This document shows positions 1 to 8,181 of a stretch of DNA of 64,000 nt, piece after piece. The translations under genes and the position numbers were made by a program. Every line of letters starts with the position of its first letter. Position 1 is the stretch's first letter. The DNA is taken from assembly GCF_000519305.1 (NCBI RefSeq), contig NZ_JAFG01000003.1:685070-749069 (forward strand), given 5' to 3'. Origin of the DNA: Mesorhizobium ciceri WSM4083. Lineage in GTDB: Bacteria; Pseudomonadota; Alphaproteobacteria; Rhizobiales; Rhizobiaceae. The notes beneath the pieces were generated by a model. That model saw only the letters and a list, made by a program, of their open reading frames with translations, ran no database searches and had not been told where the DNA came from.

Positions 1-806
1 ACAAGGACGTCCGTTCCAACCCGGAGACGCGCAAGCAGGGCACTGCGGCGCCCGCCGTGGAATACCGCATTCGGCGGCCCGACAATGGCGAATTGCGCTG
101 GCTGTCACGCCACATCGACTTCGTCCATGACGAGACCGGGAAGCCGGTCAAGATGTTCGGCGTCATTCAGGACGTCACCGACCGGCGCGAGGCCCAGGCG
201 AGACAGGAGCTTCTGACCCACGAACTCGAGCACCGCATCAAGAATATCCTGGCAATGGTCGCGGCCATTGCCTCGCAGACCTTGCGCAACACCGACATCG
301 CGACCGCCAGCGCCACCTTCAACGAGAGGCTGCGAGCCCTGGCAAACGCCCACGACATTCTGAACAAGACCCGCTGGACCAGCGCCTCCATCCGCGAGGT
401 GGTCGACAACACCATTGCCGCCTTCCCGATCGACCAGATGTCGGTTTCAGGACCGGCGCTGCCGATCAATCCGAAAATGGCGCTGACGCTCGCTCTCGCC
501 GTCAACGAACTCGCCACCAATGCGCTGAAATATGGCGCACTGTCGACGTCGGACGGCAAGGTGTCGATCGAATGGTTGCTGCAGGCCGCAGCCGGCAATT
601 CAGGCGAAACGCGACTGATCTGGCGCTGGCGTGAAAGCGACGGTCCGCCGGTGACGCCGCCCAGCCGGCGCGGCTTCGGCCGTTTCCTCATCGAGCGCGT
701 CTTTGGCACCGACTTCGGCGGGTCCGTGAAAATCGATTACCATCCCGACGGCGTCGAATGTGTGTTGAACGCGCCGGCACCCCAGTTGCCGACAGCGCCC
801 TACTGA
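1..806 (+). CDS. HWE-family sensor histidine kinase, C-terminal part (5' end outside window)
   Basis: The reading frame is open from base 3 of the window, so the gene starts upstream. The first ~45 residues read as the end of a PAS/PAC fold (YRIRRPDNGELRWL... DVTDRREAQ). They are followed by the phospho-acceptor helix HELEHRIKNILAMV, where HRIKN marks the HWE kinase family, and by an ATPase domain with the N box NELATNALKYGA. The family's tryptophan-glutamate region WRWRESDGPPV and the closing GFGRFLIERVFG are also present. These cytoplasmic kinases phosphorylate a response regulator after sensing light, redox or general stress. The receiver gene that follows 17 bases later is the obvious partner. 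A GTG at 57 is not the true start, because it lies inside the PAS fold. Confidence 0.9.
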   Translation, partial: KDVRSNPETRKQGTAAPAVEYRIRRPDNGELRWLSRHIDFVHDETGKPVKMFGVIQDVTDRREAQARQELLTHELEHRIKNILAMVAAIASQTLRNTDIATASATFNERLRALANAHDILNKTRWTSASIREVVDNTIAAFPIDQMSVSGPALPINPKMALTLALAVNELATNALKYGALSTSDGKVSIEWLLQAAAGNSGETRLIWRWRESDGPPVTPPSRRGFGRFLIERVFGTDFGGSVKIDYHPDGVECVLNAPAPQLPTAPY

Positions 807-823
807 CCCAGATAGAGCGTGCC

Positions 824-1192
824 ATGACAATTCAGTCTCCTGCCACAATCCTTATCGTCGAAGACGAGGCTTTCCTGCTGTTTGCCATCGCCGACGAATT
901 GCGTGAGGCCGGGTTCGACGTGCTGGAAGCCACCAACGCCGACCAGGCGATCAGGCTTTTGGAGACACGGCAGGATATCGCCATCCTGTTCACCGACATC
1001 GACATGCCGGGGTCGATGGACGGCTTGCGCCTGTCGGCCGCCGTGCGGGACCGCTGGCCGCCAATCAAGATCATCGTCACCTCCGGCAAGCGCCGGCCGG
1101 CGCAGGATGCGATGCCGAGTGGCGGCGTCTTCCTGCCCAAGCCGTACGCCCCGGAGACGGTCGCCGCGACCATTCACGGACTGCTCGCCTAG
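824..1192 (+). CDS. Single-domain response regulator (CheY-like receiver)
   Basis: This 122-residue protein is a complete receiver domain with no output domain. It has the acidic pocket (ILIVEDEAF), the phospho-acceptor aspartate in LFTDIDMPG, the switch threonine in IIVTSG and the conserved lysine in LPKPY. I chose the ATG at 824 because the receiver fold begins immediately after it; the frame runs open further upstream, but that part overlaps the kinase end and is not receiver-like. It follows the HWE kinase by 17 bases and is probably co-transcribed. Stand-alone receivers beside HWE kinases usually act as phosphate sinks or relays. The target of this one cannot be read from the sequence. 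Confidence 0.88.
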   Translation: MTIQSPATILIVEDEAFLLFAIADELREAGFDVLEATNADQAIRLLETRQDIAILFTDIDMPGSMDGLRLSAAVRDRWPPIKIIVTSGKRRPAQDAMPSGGVFLPKPYAPETVAATIHGLLA

Positions 1193-1420
1193 GACGGCAG
1201 TTGCAACAACATCCGGACAGGCGAGAACTAGGAGTACCCGAAAGATCGTTGACGACCAGAAAGATAGAGCCGGACCTCGATTCAAAGAATGAACGCCGAC
1301 TCCTGTCCGTCGGTGCAGTTCGTCCAGACGCGGATTTAAAAATCTGAGACGCTATGTCGGACTGGCTACACCTCGTTCGTCCTTGGGGTATCGAACAGGC
1401 ATTCATGAAAGGATCCAGCA

Positions 1421-1864
1421 ATGCCCGGCACCGTACGTTTGCACCACGTTCTGACGACCAGCCCTGAAAAGGTCTATCGCGCCTTCGTTGAAGCGGACGC
1501 GCTGGCCAAGTGGCTTCCGCCAAACGGCTTCACCTGCACGGTCCATAATTTCGAAGCAAAGGTCGGCGGCACATTCAAGATGTCGTTCCGCAATTTCACC
1601 ACGGGCGACAGCCACTCCTTCGGCGGCGAGTATCTCGAACTCGTTCCGGGCGAGCGCCTCCTCTACACCGACAGGTTCGACGATCCCAACCTGCCCGGCG
1701 AGATACGGGTGACCGTAGTCTTGAAAAAAGTGTCGGTCGGCACTGAAATCGACATCACCCAGGCCGGCATTCCGGACGTCATTCCGGTCGAGGCCTGCTA
1801 TCTCGGCTGGCAGGAGTCGCTCAGAAATCTGGCAAAGCTCGTCGAGCCCGAGATCAATCAATAG
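1421..1864 (+). CDS. SRPBCC / AHSA1-domain protein
   Basis: This 147-residue protein has the START-like AHSA1 fold. The N-terminus VRLHHVLTTSPEKVYRAFVEADALAKWLPP is the family signature, followed by the beta strands GGTFKMSF and GEYLELVPGERLLYTDRF and a C-terminal helix ending WQESLRNLAKLV. The fold makes a hydrophobic cavity. Bacterial members are mostly of unknown role; some bind lipids or act in detoxification. It stands alone, with no operon partner. The 228 bases before it show no recognisable gene or clear promoter. Confidence 0.85.
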   Translation: MPGTVRLHHVLTTSPEKVYRAFVEADALAKWLPPNGFTCTVHNFEAKVGGTFKMSFRNFTTGDSHSFGGEYLELVPGERLLYTDRFDDPNLPGEIRVTVVLKKVSVGTEIDITQAGIPDVIPVEACYLGWQESLRNLAKLVEPEINQ

Positions 1865-1991
1865 GCTGCGGATGGCCGGGAGAACCGTCGTTTCTGGCCT
1901 GCCGAAGCCTGAAACTTGGACTGTGGCGGGAACTGCCCTTTATCGCTAGCAATTCATCGTCGATGAAGAATGCAGCGGAGGCTGAAAAAGC

Positions 1992-3140
1992 ATGACTCTG
2001 ACCAACCGAGACATCGTCGAGTTGACGGCGTGGCGGCGCCAGCTGCACCAGGCCCCGGAAATCTCGAATGAAGAGGAGAAGACGGCAAGGGAGGTCGTCG
2101 CCTTCCTCGCCGATACGGGGCCGGACAAGGTGCTGACACAGCTCGGCGGGCACGGCGTCGCGGCCATATATGACAGCGGCAAAGCGGGGCCGACGGTGCT
2201 GTTCCGTTCGGAACTCGATGCCTTGCCTATCGAAGAACTTTCCGGCGTGCCGCATGCGTCGCGCGTGCCGGGCAAGTCGCATATGTGCGGCCATGACGGG
2301 CACACCGCGATCCTGGCATCCCTCGGCCGTCAGTTGGGGCGCGAGCGGCCTGCAAGCGGCCGCGTCGTGCTGATGTTCCAGCCGGCGGAGGAAACCGGCA
2401 ATGGCGCGGCCGGCGTCGTCGCCGATCCCCGCTTCGGCGAGATCGCGCCGGATTTCGCTTTCTCGCTGCACAACCTGCCTGGCGTGCCGTTCGGCGAGGT
2501 GCGGCTCAAGCCCGGCGTGGTCAACTGTGCGTCACGCGGCATGCGCATCATACTGGAGGGCAAGACCGCCCATTCGTCCATGCCGGAGACCGGCATCTCG
2601 CCGATGCTGGCGATCAGTGAGCTGATGCCGGCGCTGCCGGCGCTCGGGCGCGGGACCTTCGCCGATGACGACTTCTCCATGCTGACGGTCACCCATGCCG
2701 CGATGGGCGAAGCCGTGTTCGGCATCGCCCCGGCTCACGCCGAGGTGTGGGCAACGCTGCGCACCCGGCGTGACGAGCGCATGGCGAACCTGTGCGCTGC
2801 CGCCGAAGCACTCGTCGCCAGGGTCGCGGGCGAGCATCGCCTTTCCGCCCGCTGGGACTATCACGAGATCTTCGTCGCCAGCGTCAACGCGCCGGACGCG
2901 GTGGAGCATCTGCGGCGCGCGCTCGATGAAGAGGGCGTATCGCACGGCGAAGAGGCCCTGCCGATGCGCGCCTCTGAAGATTTCGGCCTGTTCGGCCATA
3001 GTGCCAAGTCGGCGATGTTCTTCCTCGGTGCAGGCGAGCGGCACCCTGCCTTGCACAATCCCGACTATGACTTTCCCGACGACCTGATCCCGATCGGGTC
3101 AAGGATCTTCATGCGCACGGCACGCAATCTCCTGGGCTGA
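1992..3140 (+). CDS. M20 family metallo-amidohydrolase (hippurate hydrolase-like)
   Basis: This 382-residue protein belongs to the M20D amidohydrolases, which cleave N-acyl amino acids and related amides with two metal ions. Visible metal-site motifs are LFRSELDALPI, MCGHDGHTAI and QPAEETGNGAAG (catalytic glutamate pair), then LHNLPG and, near the end, ASEDFGLF. A lid/dimerisation domain lies at roughly residues 180-290. An AGCGGAGG ribosome site precedes the ATG by about 10 bases. It is followed after 33 bases by a VOC protein on the same strand, but no functional link is apparent. Substrate (N-acetyl amino acid, hippurate or an auxin conjugate) cannot be assigned. Confidence 0.88.
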   Translation: MTLTNRDIVELTAWRRQLHQAPEISNEEEKTAREVVAFLADTGPDKVLTQLGGHGVAAIYDSGKAGPTVLFRSELDALPIEELSGVPHASRVPGKSHMCGHDGHTAILASLGRQLGRERPASGRVVLMFQPAEETGNGAAGVVADPRFGEIAPDFAFSLHNLPGVPFGEVRLKPGVVNCASRGMRIILEGKTAHSSMPETGISPMLAISELMPALPALGRGTFADDDFSMLTVTHAAMGEAVFGIAPAHAEVWATLRTRRDERMANLCAAAEALVARVAGEHRLSARWDYHEIFVASVNAPDAVEHLRRALDEEGVSHGEEALPMRASEDFGLFGHSAKSAMFFLGAGERHPALHNPDYDFPDDLIPIGSRIFMRTARNLLG

Positions 3141-3173
3141 CCCCGCCAACTCCAACGCCGAAAGGAACCCGCA

Positions 3174-3656
3174 ATGCCAAAGATACCAAAGAACACGATT
3201 TGCCTCTGGTTCGACAAGGACGCCGAGGCTGCGGCGCGCTTCTACGCGGAGACCTTTCCCGACACCATGGTGGGCGCCGTTCACCGTGCGCCGAGCGACT
3301 TTCCGTCCGGCAAGAAAGGCGACGTGTTGACGGTCGAATTTACCGTTGCCGGCATTCCCTGCATCGGATTGAACGGCGGCTCCACATTCAAGCAGAGCGA
3401 AGCCTTCTCGTTCCAGATCGCAACCGACGATCAGCAGGAAACCGACCGCTACTGGAACGCCATCGTCGGCAATGGCGGCCAGGAGAGCGTGTGCGGCTGG
3501 TGCAAGGACAAATGGGGCGTGTCCTGGCAAATCACGCCGCGCACGCTGACCGAGGCCATGGCGACCGGCGGCGAAGAAGCCAAACGCGCCTTTGATGCGA
3601 TGATGGAGATGACGAAGATCGACGTCGCGGCGATCGACGCAGCCCGGCGCGGCTGA
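3174..3656 (+). CDS. PhnB-like VOC family protein
   Basis: This 160-residue protein has the glyoxalase/bleomycin-resistance (VOC) fold in the PhnB / '3-demethylubiquinone methyltransferase-like' subfamily. It opens NTICLWFDKDAEAAARFYAETFP. The central strands FTVAGIPCIGLNGG and FSFQIATDDQQETDRYWNAI are followed by CGWCKDKWGVSWQITP, all family hallmarks. Function is unknown for most members. The start has a good AAAGGAA ribosome site 7 bases upstream. It converges on the oxidoreductase at 3677 with a 20-base gap. Confidence 0.88.
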   Translation: MPKIPKNTICLWFDKDAEAAARFYAETFPDTMVGAVHRAPSDFPSGKKGDVLTVEFTVAGIPCIGLNGGSTFKQSEAFSFQIATDDQQETDRYWNAIVGNGGQESVCGWCKDKWGVSWQITPRTLTEAMATGGEEAKRAFDAMMEMTKIDVAAIDAARRG

Positions 3657-3676
3657 CCTCGATCGCAGCTGAGTTG

Positions 3677-4678
3677 CTATCTGACCTTGATGACGACCTT
3701 GCCCTTGGCGCGTCCTCTTTCGACATAGGCCAGCGCCTCATTGGTCGCCTCGAAGGGAAATATCCGGTCGACGACCGGGCGGATCGCGCCGGCTTCGATG
3801 AGCGATGCGATCTTGCTCAGCTGCTCGCCCTGCGCCCACATGAAAAGGAACGAGAACGTCACGCCTCGGCGCTTGGCTCTCGCTCGAATACCGCGGCTCA
3901 GCAGGCGAAGCACCAGCCTCAGCACCACGTTCAGTCCCTTTTCCCTGGCAAACTCCGGATCCGGTGGGCCCGAGATGGAGATGAGCTTGCCGCCCGGTTT
4001 CAGCACATTCAGTGATTTTTCAAGTGTCTTTGCGTCCTGGCTGTTCAAGACGACGTCGTAGCCCGAAAGGACTTTCTCGAAATCGTCTTTCCTGTAATCG
4101 ACGACGACATCGGCGCCGAGCCCCTTGACCAGACCGGCACTCGCCGCGCTGGCGGTGGTCGCAATGGTCGCGCCGAGATGCTTTGCCAGTTGGATGGCGA
4201 ATGTCCCCACGCCGCCGGAGCCGGCTTGAATGAAGACCTTCTGTCCCTTCTTCACCTTGGCCCTTTCGACGAGCGCCTGCCAGGCGGTCAGGCCGACCAG
4301 CGGGATCGAGGCCGCCTCCTCCATGCTGAGGTTCCCGGGCTTCAGGGCCACGTCGGCTTCATCCATGGCTATGAACTCGGCGAACGTCCCGATCCGGCCA
4401 TCGCGCGGCCGCGCATAGACGTCGTCGCCGAGTTTGAACTTGCGGACTTTCGATCCCACGCGCACCACCCTCCCGGCCACGTCGTGACCCAGGATAAAGG
4501 GCCGGCGATAGGGCAGGATCAGCTTGAACTCTCCGGTTTTGACCTTGGAATCAAGCAGGTTCACCGCCGCGGCGTGGACCTCGACCAGGACATCGCTGTC
4601 CCCGAGTTTTGGCTCCGGCATTTCGGCCAGCCGCAGAGTGCCGTTCTTGCTGTATTTGTCGACGACGAATGCCTTCAT
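3677..4678 (-). CDS. NADP-dependent MDR oxidoreductase (quinone reductase-like, zinc-free)
   Basis: This 333-residue medium-chain reductase has an N-terminal GroES-like domain (ILGHDVAGRVVRVGSKVRKFKLGDDVYARP) and a Rossmann domain with QAGSGGVGTFAIQLAKHLGA. It lacks the cysteine cluster of structural zinc, which puts it with the zeta-crystallin/quinone oxidoreductases that reduce quinones or enals with NADPH. The same order MDR - SDR - divergent TetR (4745-6227) suggests a small redox-stress locus. A 13-base palindrome (4686-4698) sits just ahead of the start. Confidence 0.87.
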   Translation of the reverse strand: MKAFVVDKYSKNGTLRLAEMPEPKLGDSDVLVEVHAAAVNLLDSKVKTGEFKLILPYRRPFILGHDVAGRVVRVGSKVRKFKLGDDVYARPRDGRIGTFAEFIAMDEADVALKPGNLSMEEAASIPLVGLTAWQALVERAKVKKGQKVFIQAGSGGVGTFAIQLAKHLGATIATTASAASAGLVKGLGADVVVDYRKDDFEKVLSGYDVVLNSQDAKTLEKSLNVLKPGGKLISISGPPDPEFAREKGLNVVLRLVLRLLSRGIRARAKRRGVTFSFLFMWAQGEQLSKIASLIEAGAIRPVVDRIFPFEATNEALAYVERGRAKGKVVIKVR

Positions 4679-4685
4679 GGCAGTA

Positions 4686-4698
4686 ACTTTCTGAAAGT
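4686..4698. promoter_or_regulatory. Palindrome ACTTTC-T-GAAAGT ahead of the MDR gene
   Basis: A perfect 6+1+6 palindrome lies 8-20 bases upstream of the MDR oxidoreductase start at 4678, in the 66-base gap behind the upstream SDR. Its position would let a bound repressor block initiation. It could also be a chance dyad. Confidence 0.3.
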
Positions 4699-4744
4699 GA
4701 TTTTGGTGCGTCGCATGTGCGTGAAATCCTGTGCTCGCTGTCGT

Positions 4745-5560
4745 TCAAACCGGCAGGCGGAACTGTTTGCGCAGGCTCTTGTCGAATATCCCCGCGGGAG
4801 CAAAGCGGCGCAGCAGGCTGACCTGGCGCGCAGCCTTGCCGGCGGTGTAGCGCCGTTGCGGACGGGCATCGGTCGCTGCCTTGACGACCACTTGCGCCAC
4901 CACTTCCGGCCGATCGGCTACGGGCATCACATCGCGAAGCAGCGCTTCCAGCGTAGCTCGGGCCTGATCGTATTCCTGTAACGGCGAATCCGGTTGGATC
5001 CCGTTCTGGTCGAAGACAGTGCGAACGAATGCCGGCTCGATGACCGAGACGTGGATATTGAAGGCACGAACCTCGTGGTCGAGCGATTCCGAATAGCCCT
5101 CGAGCGCGTGCTTGACCGCCGAATAATGCGCTGAATACGGCGCCGGGACCAGTCCCAGCACAGAGCCGATATTGACGATGCGCCCCTCGCCACGCCGCCG
5201 CATCGACGGCAGCACCGCATTGGTCATGCGGATGACGCCGAACAGATTGACGTCGAACAGGGCCTGCACCTGTGCAATCGAGAATTCCTCGGCGCCTCCG
5301 AGCTGGCCGACGCCGGCATTGTTGACCAAGAGGTCGATCCGGCCGGTCTGCGAGAGCACCGTCGAAACGAGTGCGGCAACGGCCTCACCGTCGGTCACGT
5401 CGCAGATCAGCATGATCACCCCGTCCGGGTCGTTGCCGGCCTTGCGCCGGCTGGTTCCGAAGACGGTGAATCCTGCCCGCGCCAGGGCCTCGGCGCTGGC
5501 GCGGCCGATGCCCGAAGAGGCTCCGGTCACAACAGCGGTTTTTCCGGCATTCGTTTTCAT
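4745..5560 (-). CDS. SDR family oxidoreductase
   Basis: This 271-residue classical short-chain dehydrogenase has the cofactor motif TGASSGIGRASAEALA, the NNAGVG motif, a catalytic serine in NIGSVLG and YSAHYSAVKHALEGYSESL (Tyr-x3-Lys). I prefer the ATG at 5560 over one six codons upstream because a GGAG lies 8 bases before it. It is transcribed away from a TetR-family regulator, and two palindromes lie in the gap, so it is probably the regulator's main target. Substrate unknown. Confidence 0.87.
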   Translation of the reverse strand: MKTNAGKTAVVTGASSGIGRASAEALARAGFTVFGTSRRKAGNDPDGVIMLICDVTDGEAVAALVSTVLSQTGRIDLLVNNAGVGQLGGAEEFSIAQVQALFDVNLFGVIRMTNAVLPSMRRRGEGRIVNIGSVLGLVPAPYSAHYSAVKHALEGYSESLDHEVRAFNIHVSVIEPAFVRTVFDQNGIQPDSPLQEYDQARATLEALLRDVMPVADRPEVVAQVVVKAATDARPQRRYTAGKAARQVSLLRRFAPAGIFDKSLRKQFRLPV

Positions 5561-5605
5561 TTCGTGCTCCAAACTCATGGGGGCTAGCTTTTTTACGTCC
5601 GTTAA

Positions 5606-5638
5606 ATTACAGTCGTAATATCAGATTATGATCATAAT
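5606..5638. promoter_or_regulatory. Double palindrome, probable TetR operator
   Basis: Two related 14-base dyads lie in the divergent SDR/TetR gap: ATTACAGTCGTAAT (5606-5619, 5-base arms) and ATTATGATCATAAT (5625-5638, perfect). Both begin ATTA and end TAAT and their starts are 19 bases apart. TetR-type dimers commonly bind such sites and repress both divergent genes. The link to the regulator at 5664 is inferred from position. Confidence 0.55.
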
Positions 5639-5663
5639 GCAATAGCAGAAAGGAATAGCAGCC

Positions 5664-6227
5664 ATGCGCTACGAAAAGGGCCGGAAGGACGCCTCGCGCG
5701 GCCGGATCTTGGAGGTCGCCGCCGACCGTTTTCGCGGCGACGGCATCGCCGCGTCCGGATTGGCGACCATCATGAGCGACGCCGGGCTGACCAACGGCGC
5801 CTTCTATCCGCACTTTCAATCCAAGGCGCAGCTTGTCCGCGAAAGCGTGGCGGCGGCGATGGAGCTTCAGGCTGAGCAACTGGGGGAAGCACTGGCTTCG
5901 GGCGTGGAGATGGCCATCGACACGTATCTGTCGGCCGAGCACCGGGACAATCCCGGAAAGGGCTGCGCGTCAGCTGCGCTGCTGCCGGAGCTCGCCCGTC
6001 AGCCGCCTGAAACGCGCGGCGCTTATACCGATCATTTGCTGGCCTTGGTGCGCCAGTTGGCGCAAGCGCTGCCGCAGGCCAAGGATCCGGAGGGCGTGGC
6101 GCTGGCTGTCTTTGCAACGCTCCTCGGCACGCTGCAAATGGCCCGCGCCGTGGGCGGAACGGAATTATCCAATCGCATCCTCTCGGCGGGGAAAGACGCG
6201 GCGAAGACGCTGATCGAGCAGCGTTAG
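5664..6227 (+). CDS. TetR/AcrR family transcriptional regulator
   Basis: This 187-residue regulator has the TetR N-terminal helix-turn-helix: RGRILEVAADRFRGDGIAASGLATIMSDAGLTNGAFYPHFQSKAQLV. The C-terminal ligand domain (GKGCASAALLPELARQP...) resembles the LmrA/YxaF-type subgroup, whose members respond to small hydrophobic compounds. AGAAAGGAA gives a ribosome site before the ATG. It is divergent from the SDR gene, with the palindromes at 5606-5638 as likely operator. It probably represses itself and the SDR (and perhaps the MDR gene beyond). Confidence 0.9.
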   Translation: MRYEKGRKDASRGRILEVAADRFRGDGIAASGLATIMSDAGLTNGAFYPHFQSKAQLVRESVAAAMELQAEQLGEALASGVEMAIDTYLSAEHRDNPGKGCASAALLPELARQPPETRGAYTDHLLALVRQLAQALPQAKDPEGVALAVFATLLGTLQMARAVGGTELSNRILSAGKDAAKTLIEQR

Positions 6228-6284
6228 CGCGGCAGTGTGCAAAGCGGTTCCGCTGCGGTCAAACGACGACTCGCTGTGGGATGG

Positions 6285-7214
6285 TCAGGGGCCGCGTCCG
6301 AAAGATCCGGCATCCCTGGCCAGAACCAGCTCAGCGTCGTCGGTGATATAGCTGACATAGCGATAGTCGCGGATGAAACTGATCTGACCTTCCCGCCACT
6401 CCAGCCACATGAAATGATGCGGTTTCTGGTCGGCATGGCTTTCGAACACAGCGATCACCTCGCGGCCGTCGAGCCAGGCCGGCGTCAGCCACACGCGGTC
6501 GCTTTTGGCGTAGATCGTGAAGAACATGCCGACATCCGCCGCACCCGAGCGCGGCTGGTGCAAGGACTGATGAAGCCTGACATCGTCGGCAAGCAAGGCG
6601 CGCAAGCCATCCCAGTCGCGCTGGTTGAACAGGGTCGCATAACGGATCACGGCGGCCGACGCGATGCGCGCACCGGGAAGTGCGGGCGCAGTGGCGTTGA
6701 TCTCCCTCAACCGCGCACGACCACGCGCCAGATGCCCCTTCACCGCATCGACAGTGATGCCAAGCAGGGCGGCGATCTCGGCCAGCGGCTCGTCGAGCAT
6801 ATCTCTGAGGATGACGACACTGCGCTGGAGCACAGGAAGCCCCGCAAAGCGCGACACCGCGGTCTGTACAGCTTGCCTGCGCATCAGCGTCTCCACCGGG
6901 TCGGCTTTAGTGTCATCGGCAATTTCAAGCGCCGCCTCGATAGGCTCCGCCGCGCGGATTGCGCGGCTGCGCAGCAGGTCCAGCGCACGGTTGTGGGCGA
7001 TGCGGAACAGCCAGGGCCTGAGCTGCGGCACCTCGCACAGCTCGTCCAGCGCAACGAAGGCGCGCGCAAACGTGTCCTGCACGACATCCTCGCCATCGAT
7101 GACCGAGCCCATCAGGCGCGCGCAATAGCGGTGCAGCTCCGGCCGCATCGCGGCGGCAAGGGCAAGCAGCCCTTCCCGTCGGTCGCGGTCCGCGGCAGGA
7201 TCTCGTTCGCTCAA
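6285..7214 (-). CDS. ECF sigma factor with C-terminal SnoaL-like domain
   Basis: This 309-residue protein starts at a TTG whose bases overlap the TGA stop of the upstream SDR (TTGA, 7211-7214). Region 2 is MRPELHRYCARLMGSVIDGEDVVQDTFARAF with RPWLFRIAHNRALDLLRS; region 4 is LPVLQRSVVILRDMLDEPLAEIAALLGITVDAVKGHLARGRARL. The last ~120 residues (IRYATLFNQRDWDGLRALLADDVRLHQ...) form a SnoaL/NTF2-like domain. ECF families with such a tail (ECF41 and relatives) need no separate anti-sigma factor, because the tail modulates polymerase binding. They are typically encoded next to an oxidoreductase, as here. An ATG at 7148 is an alternative start but would cut into region 2. Confidence 0.85.
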   Translation of the reverse strand: MSERDPAADRDRREGLLALAAAMRPELHRYCARLMGSVIDGEDVVQDTFARAFVALDELCEVPQLRPWLFRIAHNRALDLLRSRAIRAAEPIEAALEIADDTKADPVETLMRRQAVQTAVSRFAGLPVLQRSVVILRDMLDEPLAEIAALLGITVDAVKGHLARGRARLREINATAPALPGARIASAAVIRYATLFNQRDWDGLRALLADDVRLHQSLHQPRSGAADVGMFFTIYAKSDRVWLTPAWLDGREVIAVFESHADQKPHHFMWLEWREGQISFIRDYRYVSYITDDAELVLARDAGSFGRGP

Positions 7215-7969
7215 GCCGCAGCACCCTCCATCACGGTTACGCCCGCGTCGCCATTGAGGCCAAAGACGACGCCCTCGGCATATTGCGGGTCCTCCAGCAC
7301 GGAAACCACCCTGTCGCCGAAGGTCCGGGGCGGCATCGGCGCACCGAAGCGGGTGACGAATTGTTCGGGCGTGATGCCCATGGACCCGGCATAGGCGCCG
7401 GCCGCCGCATCGCCTGTTCCGGTGCCCAGGATCATCTGCCGCGGCACGATCACCTGAAAGCGGATGCCGAGATTCCTCTCCAGCGAGACGCCGTTGGCGT
7501 ACTTCGCCATGAACCACAGCATGCGCTTGGCGCCGCCATAGCCGCCCGACATCTGCGATCCGGTGACGGCGGCACCGCTCGATCCCACCAGAACACGGCT
7601 GCCCGGCTTGAGCGGCAGGTTGAGCGCCGCCTGCAGCCAATAGAGCCCGGCCTTGACGTCGGTTTCCCAGGCGATTGAAAAATCTTCCCAGCTCAGTTGG
7701 TCCAACCGGCCCATCCGGGGCGTGACACCAGCATTCAGGACCACGACGTCAGGACGAACCTCGCCAAGAATGCGATAGGCCGCGCCCTCCTCCGCAACGT
7801 CGGCGCGGATGGTGGCGACCCCAAGCCCGGCTCCAACCGCGTCCAGCGTCTTGGCACCACGCGCGACCACGGTCACGCTGGCGCCCTGTTCGACCAGCGC
7901 TTCGACCAATCCGAGGCCAAGCCCGCGGCTGCCACCCGTGACCACGATCTTCCTGTCCTTGAGGCTCAT
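7211..7969 (-). CDS. SDR family oxidoreductase coupled to an ECF sigma factor
   Basis: This 252-residue short-chain dehydrogenase begins MSLKDRKIVVTGGSRGLGLGLVEALVEQ (Rossmann Gly motif), with VLNAGVTP in place of the usual NNAG and a weak active site region (VGSSGAAVTGSQMSGGYGGAKRM, Tyr-x3-Lys). The frame is open 67 codons upstream, but the ATG at 7969 has an AGCAGGG ribosome site and starts the fold. Its stop overlaps the TTG start of the sigma factor, so the two are translated together. It may be the sigma factor's target enzyme. Confidence 0.85.
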   Translation of the reverse strand: MSLKDRKIVVTGGSRGLGLGLVEALVEQGASVTVVARGAKTLDAVGAGLGVATIRADVAEEGAAYRILGEVRPDVVVLNAGVTPRMGRLDQLSWEDFSIAWETDVKAGLYWLQAALNLPLKPGSRVLVGSSGAAVTGSQMSGGYGGAKRMLWFMAKYANGVSLERNLGIRFQVIVPRQMILGTGTGDAAAGAYAGSMGITPEQFVTRFGAPMPPRTFGDRVVSVLEDPQYAEGVVFGLNGDAGVTVMEGAAA

Positions 7970-7981
7970 TTGACCCTGCTC

Positions 7982-8002
7982 CTTAGCTTCACTGTAGCTA
8001 AG
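7982..8002. promoter_or_regulatory. Inverted repeat upstream of SDR-sigma operon
   Basis: CTTAGCT and AGCTAAG form a perfect 7-base inverted repeat with a 7-base spacer, 13-33 bases before the SDR start. It could be an operator or a hairpin in the 5' leader. No regulator gene is adjacent. Confidence 0.35.
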
Positions 8003-8181
8003 ACGTTTGAGGGTCGGAAAAAGAGCCAAGGTTTGGCGAGGCGCGCTGTCGCGGCGACGATCCGCGACGTGCCGGCAATGCTGGCGATAGGGCGGAAGAA
8101 GCATGATGCCGCGCCGCGTGGGCAGTGGAGCGATTAGGGGCTGCATTGCATTAAGTGTGAAGCCCATCAATTGCGCTCATG

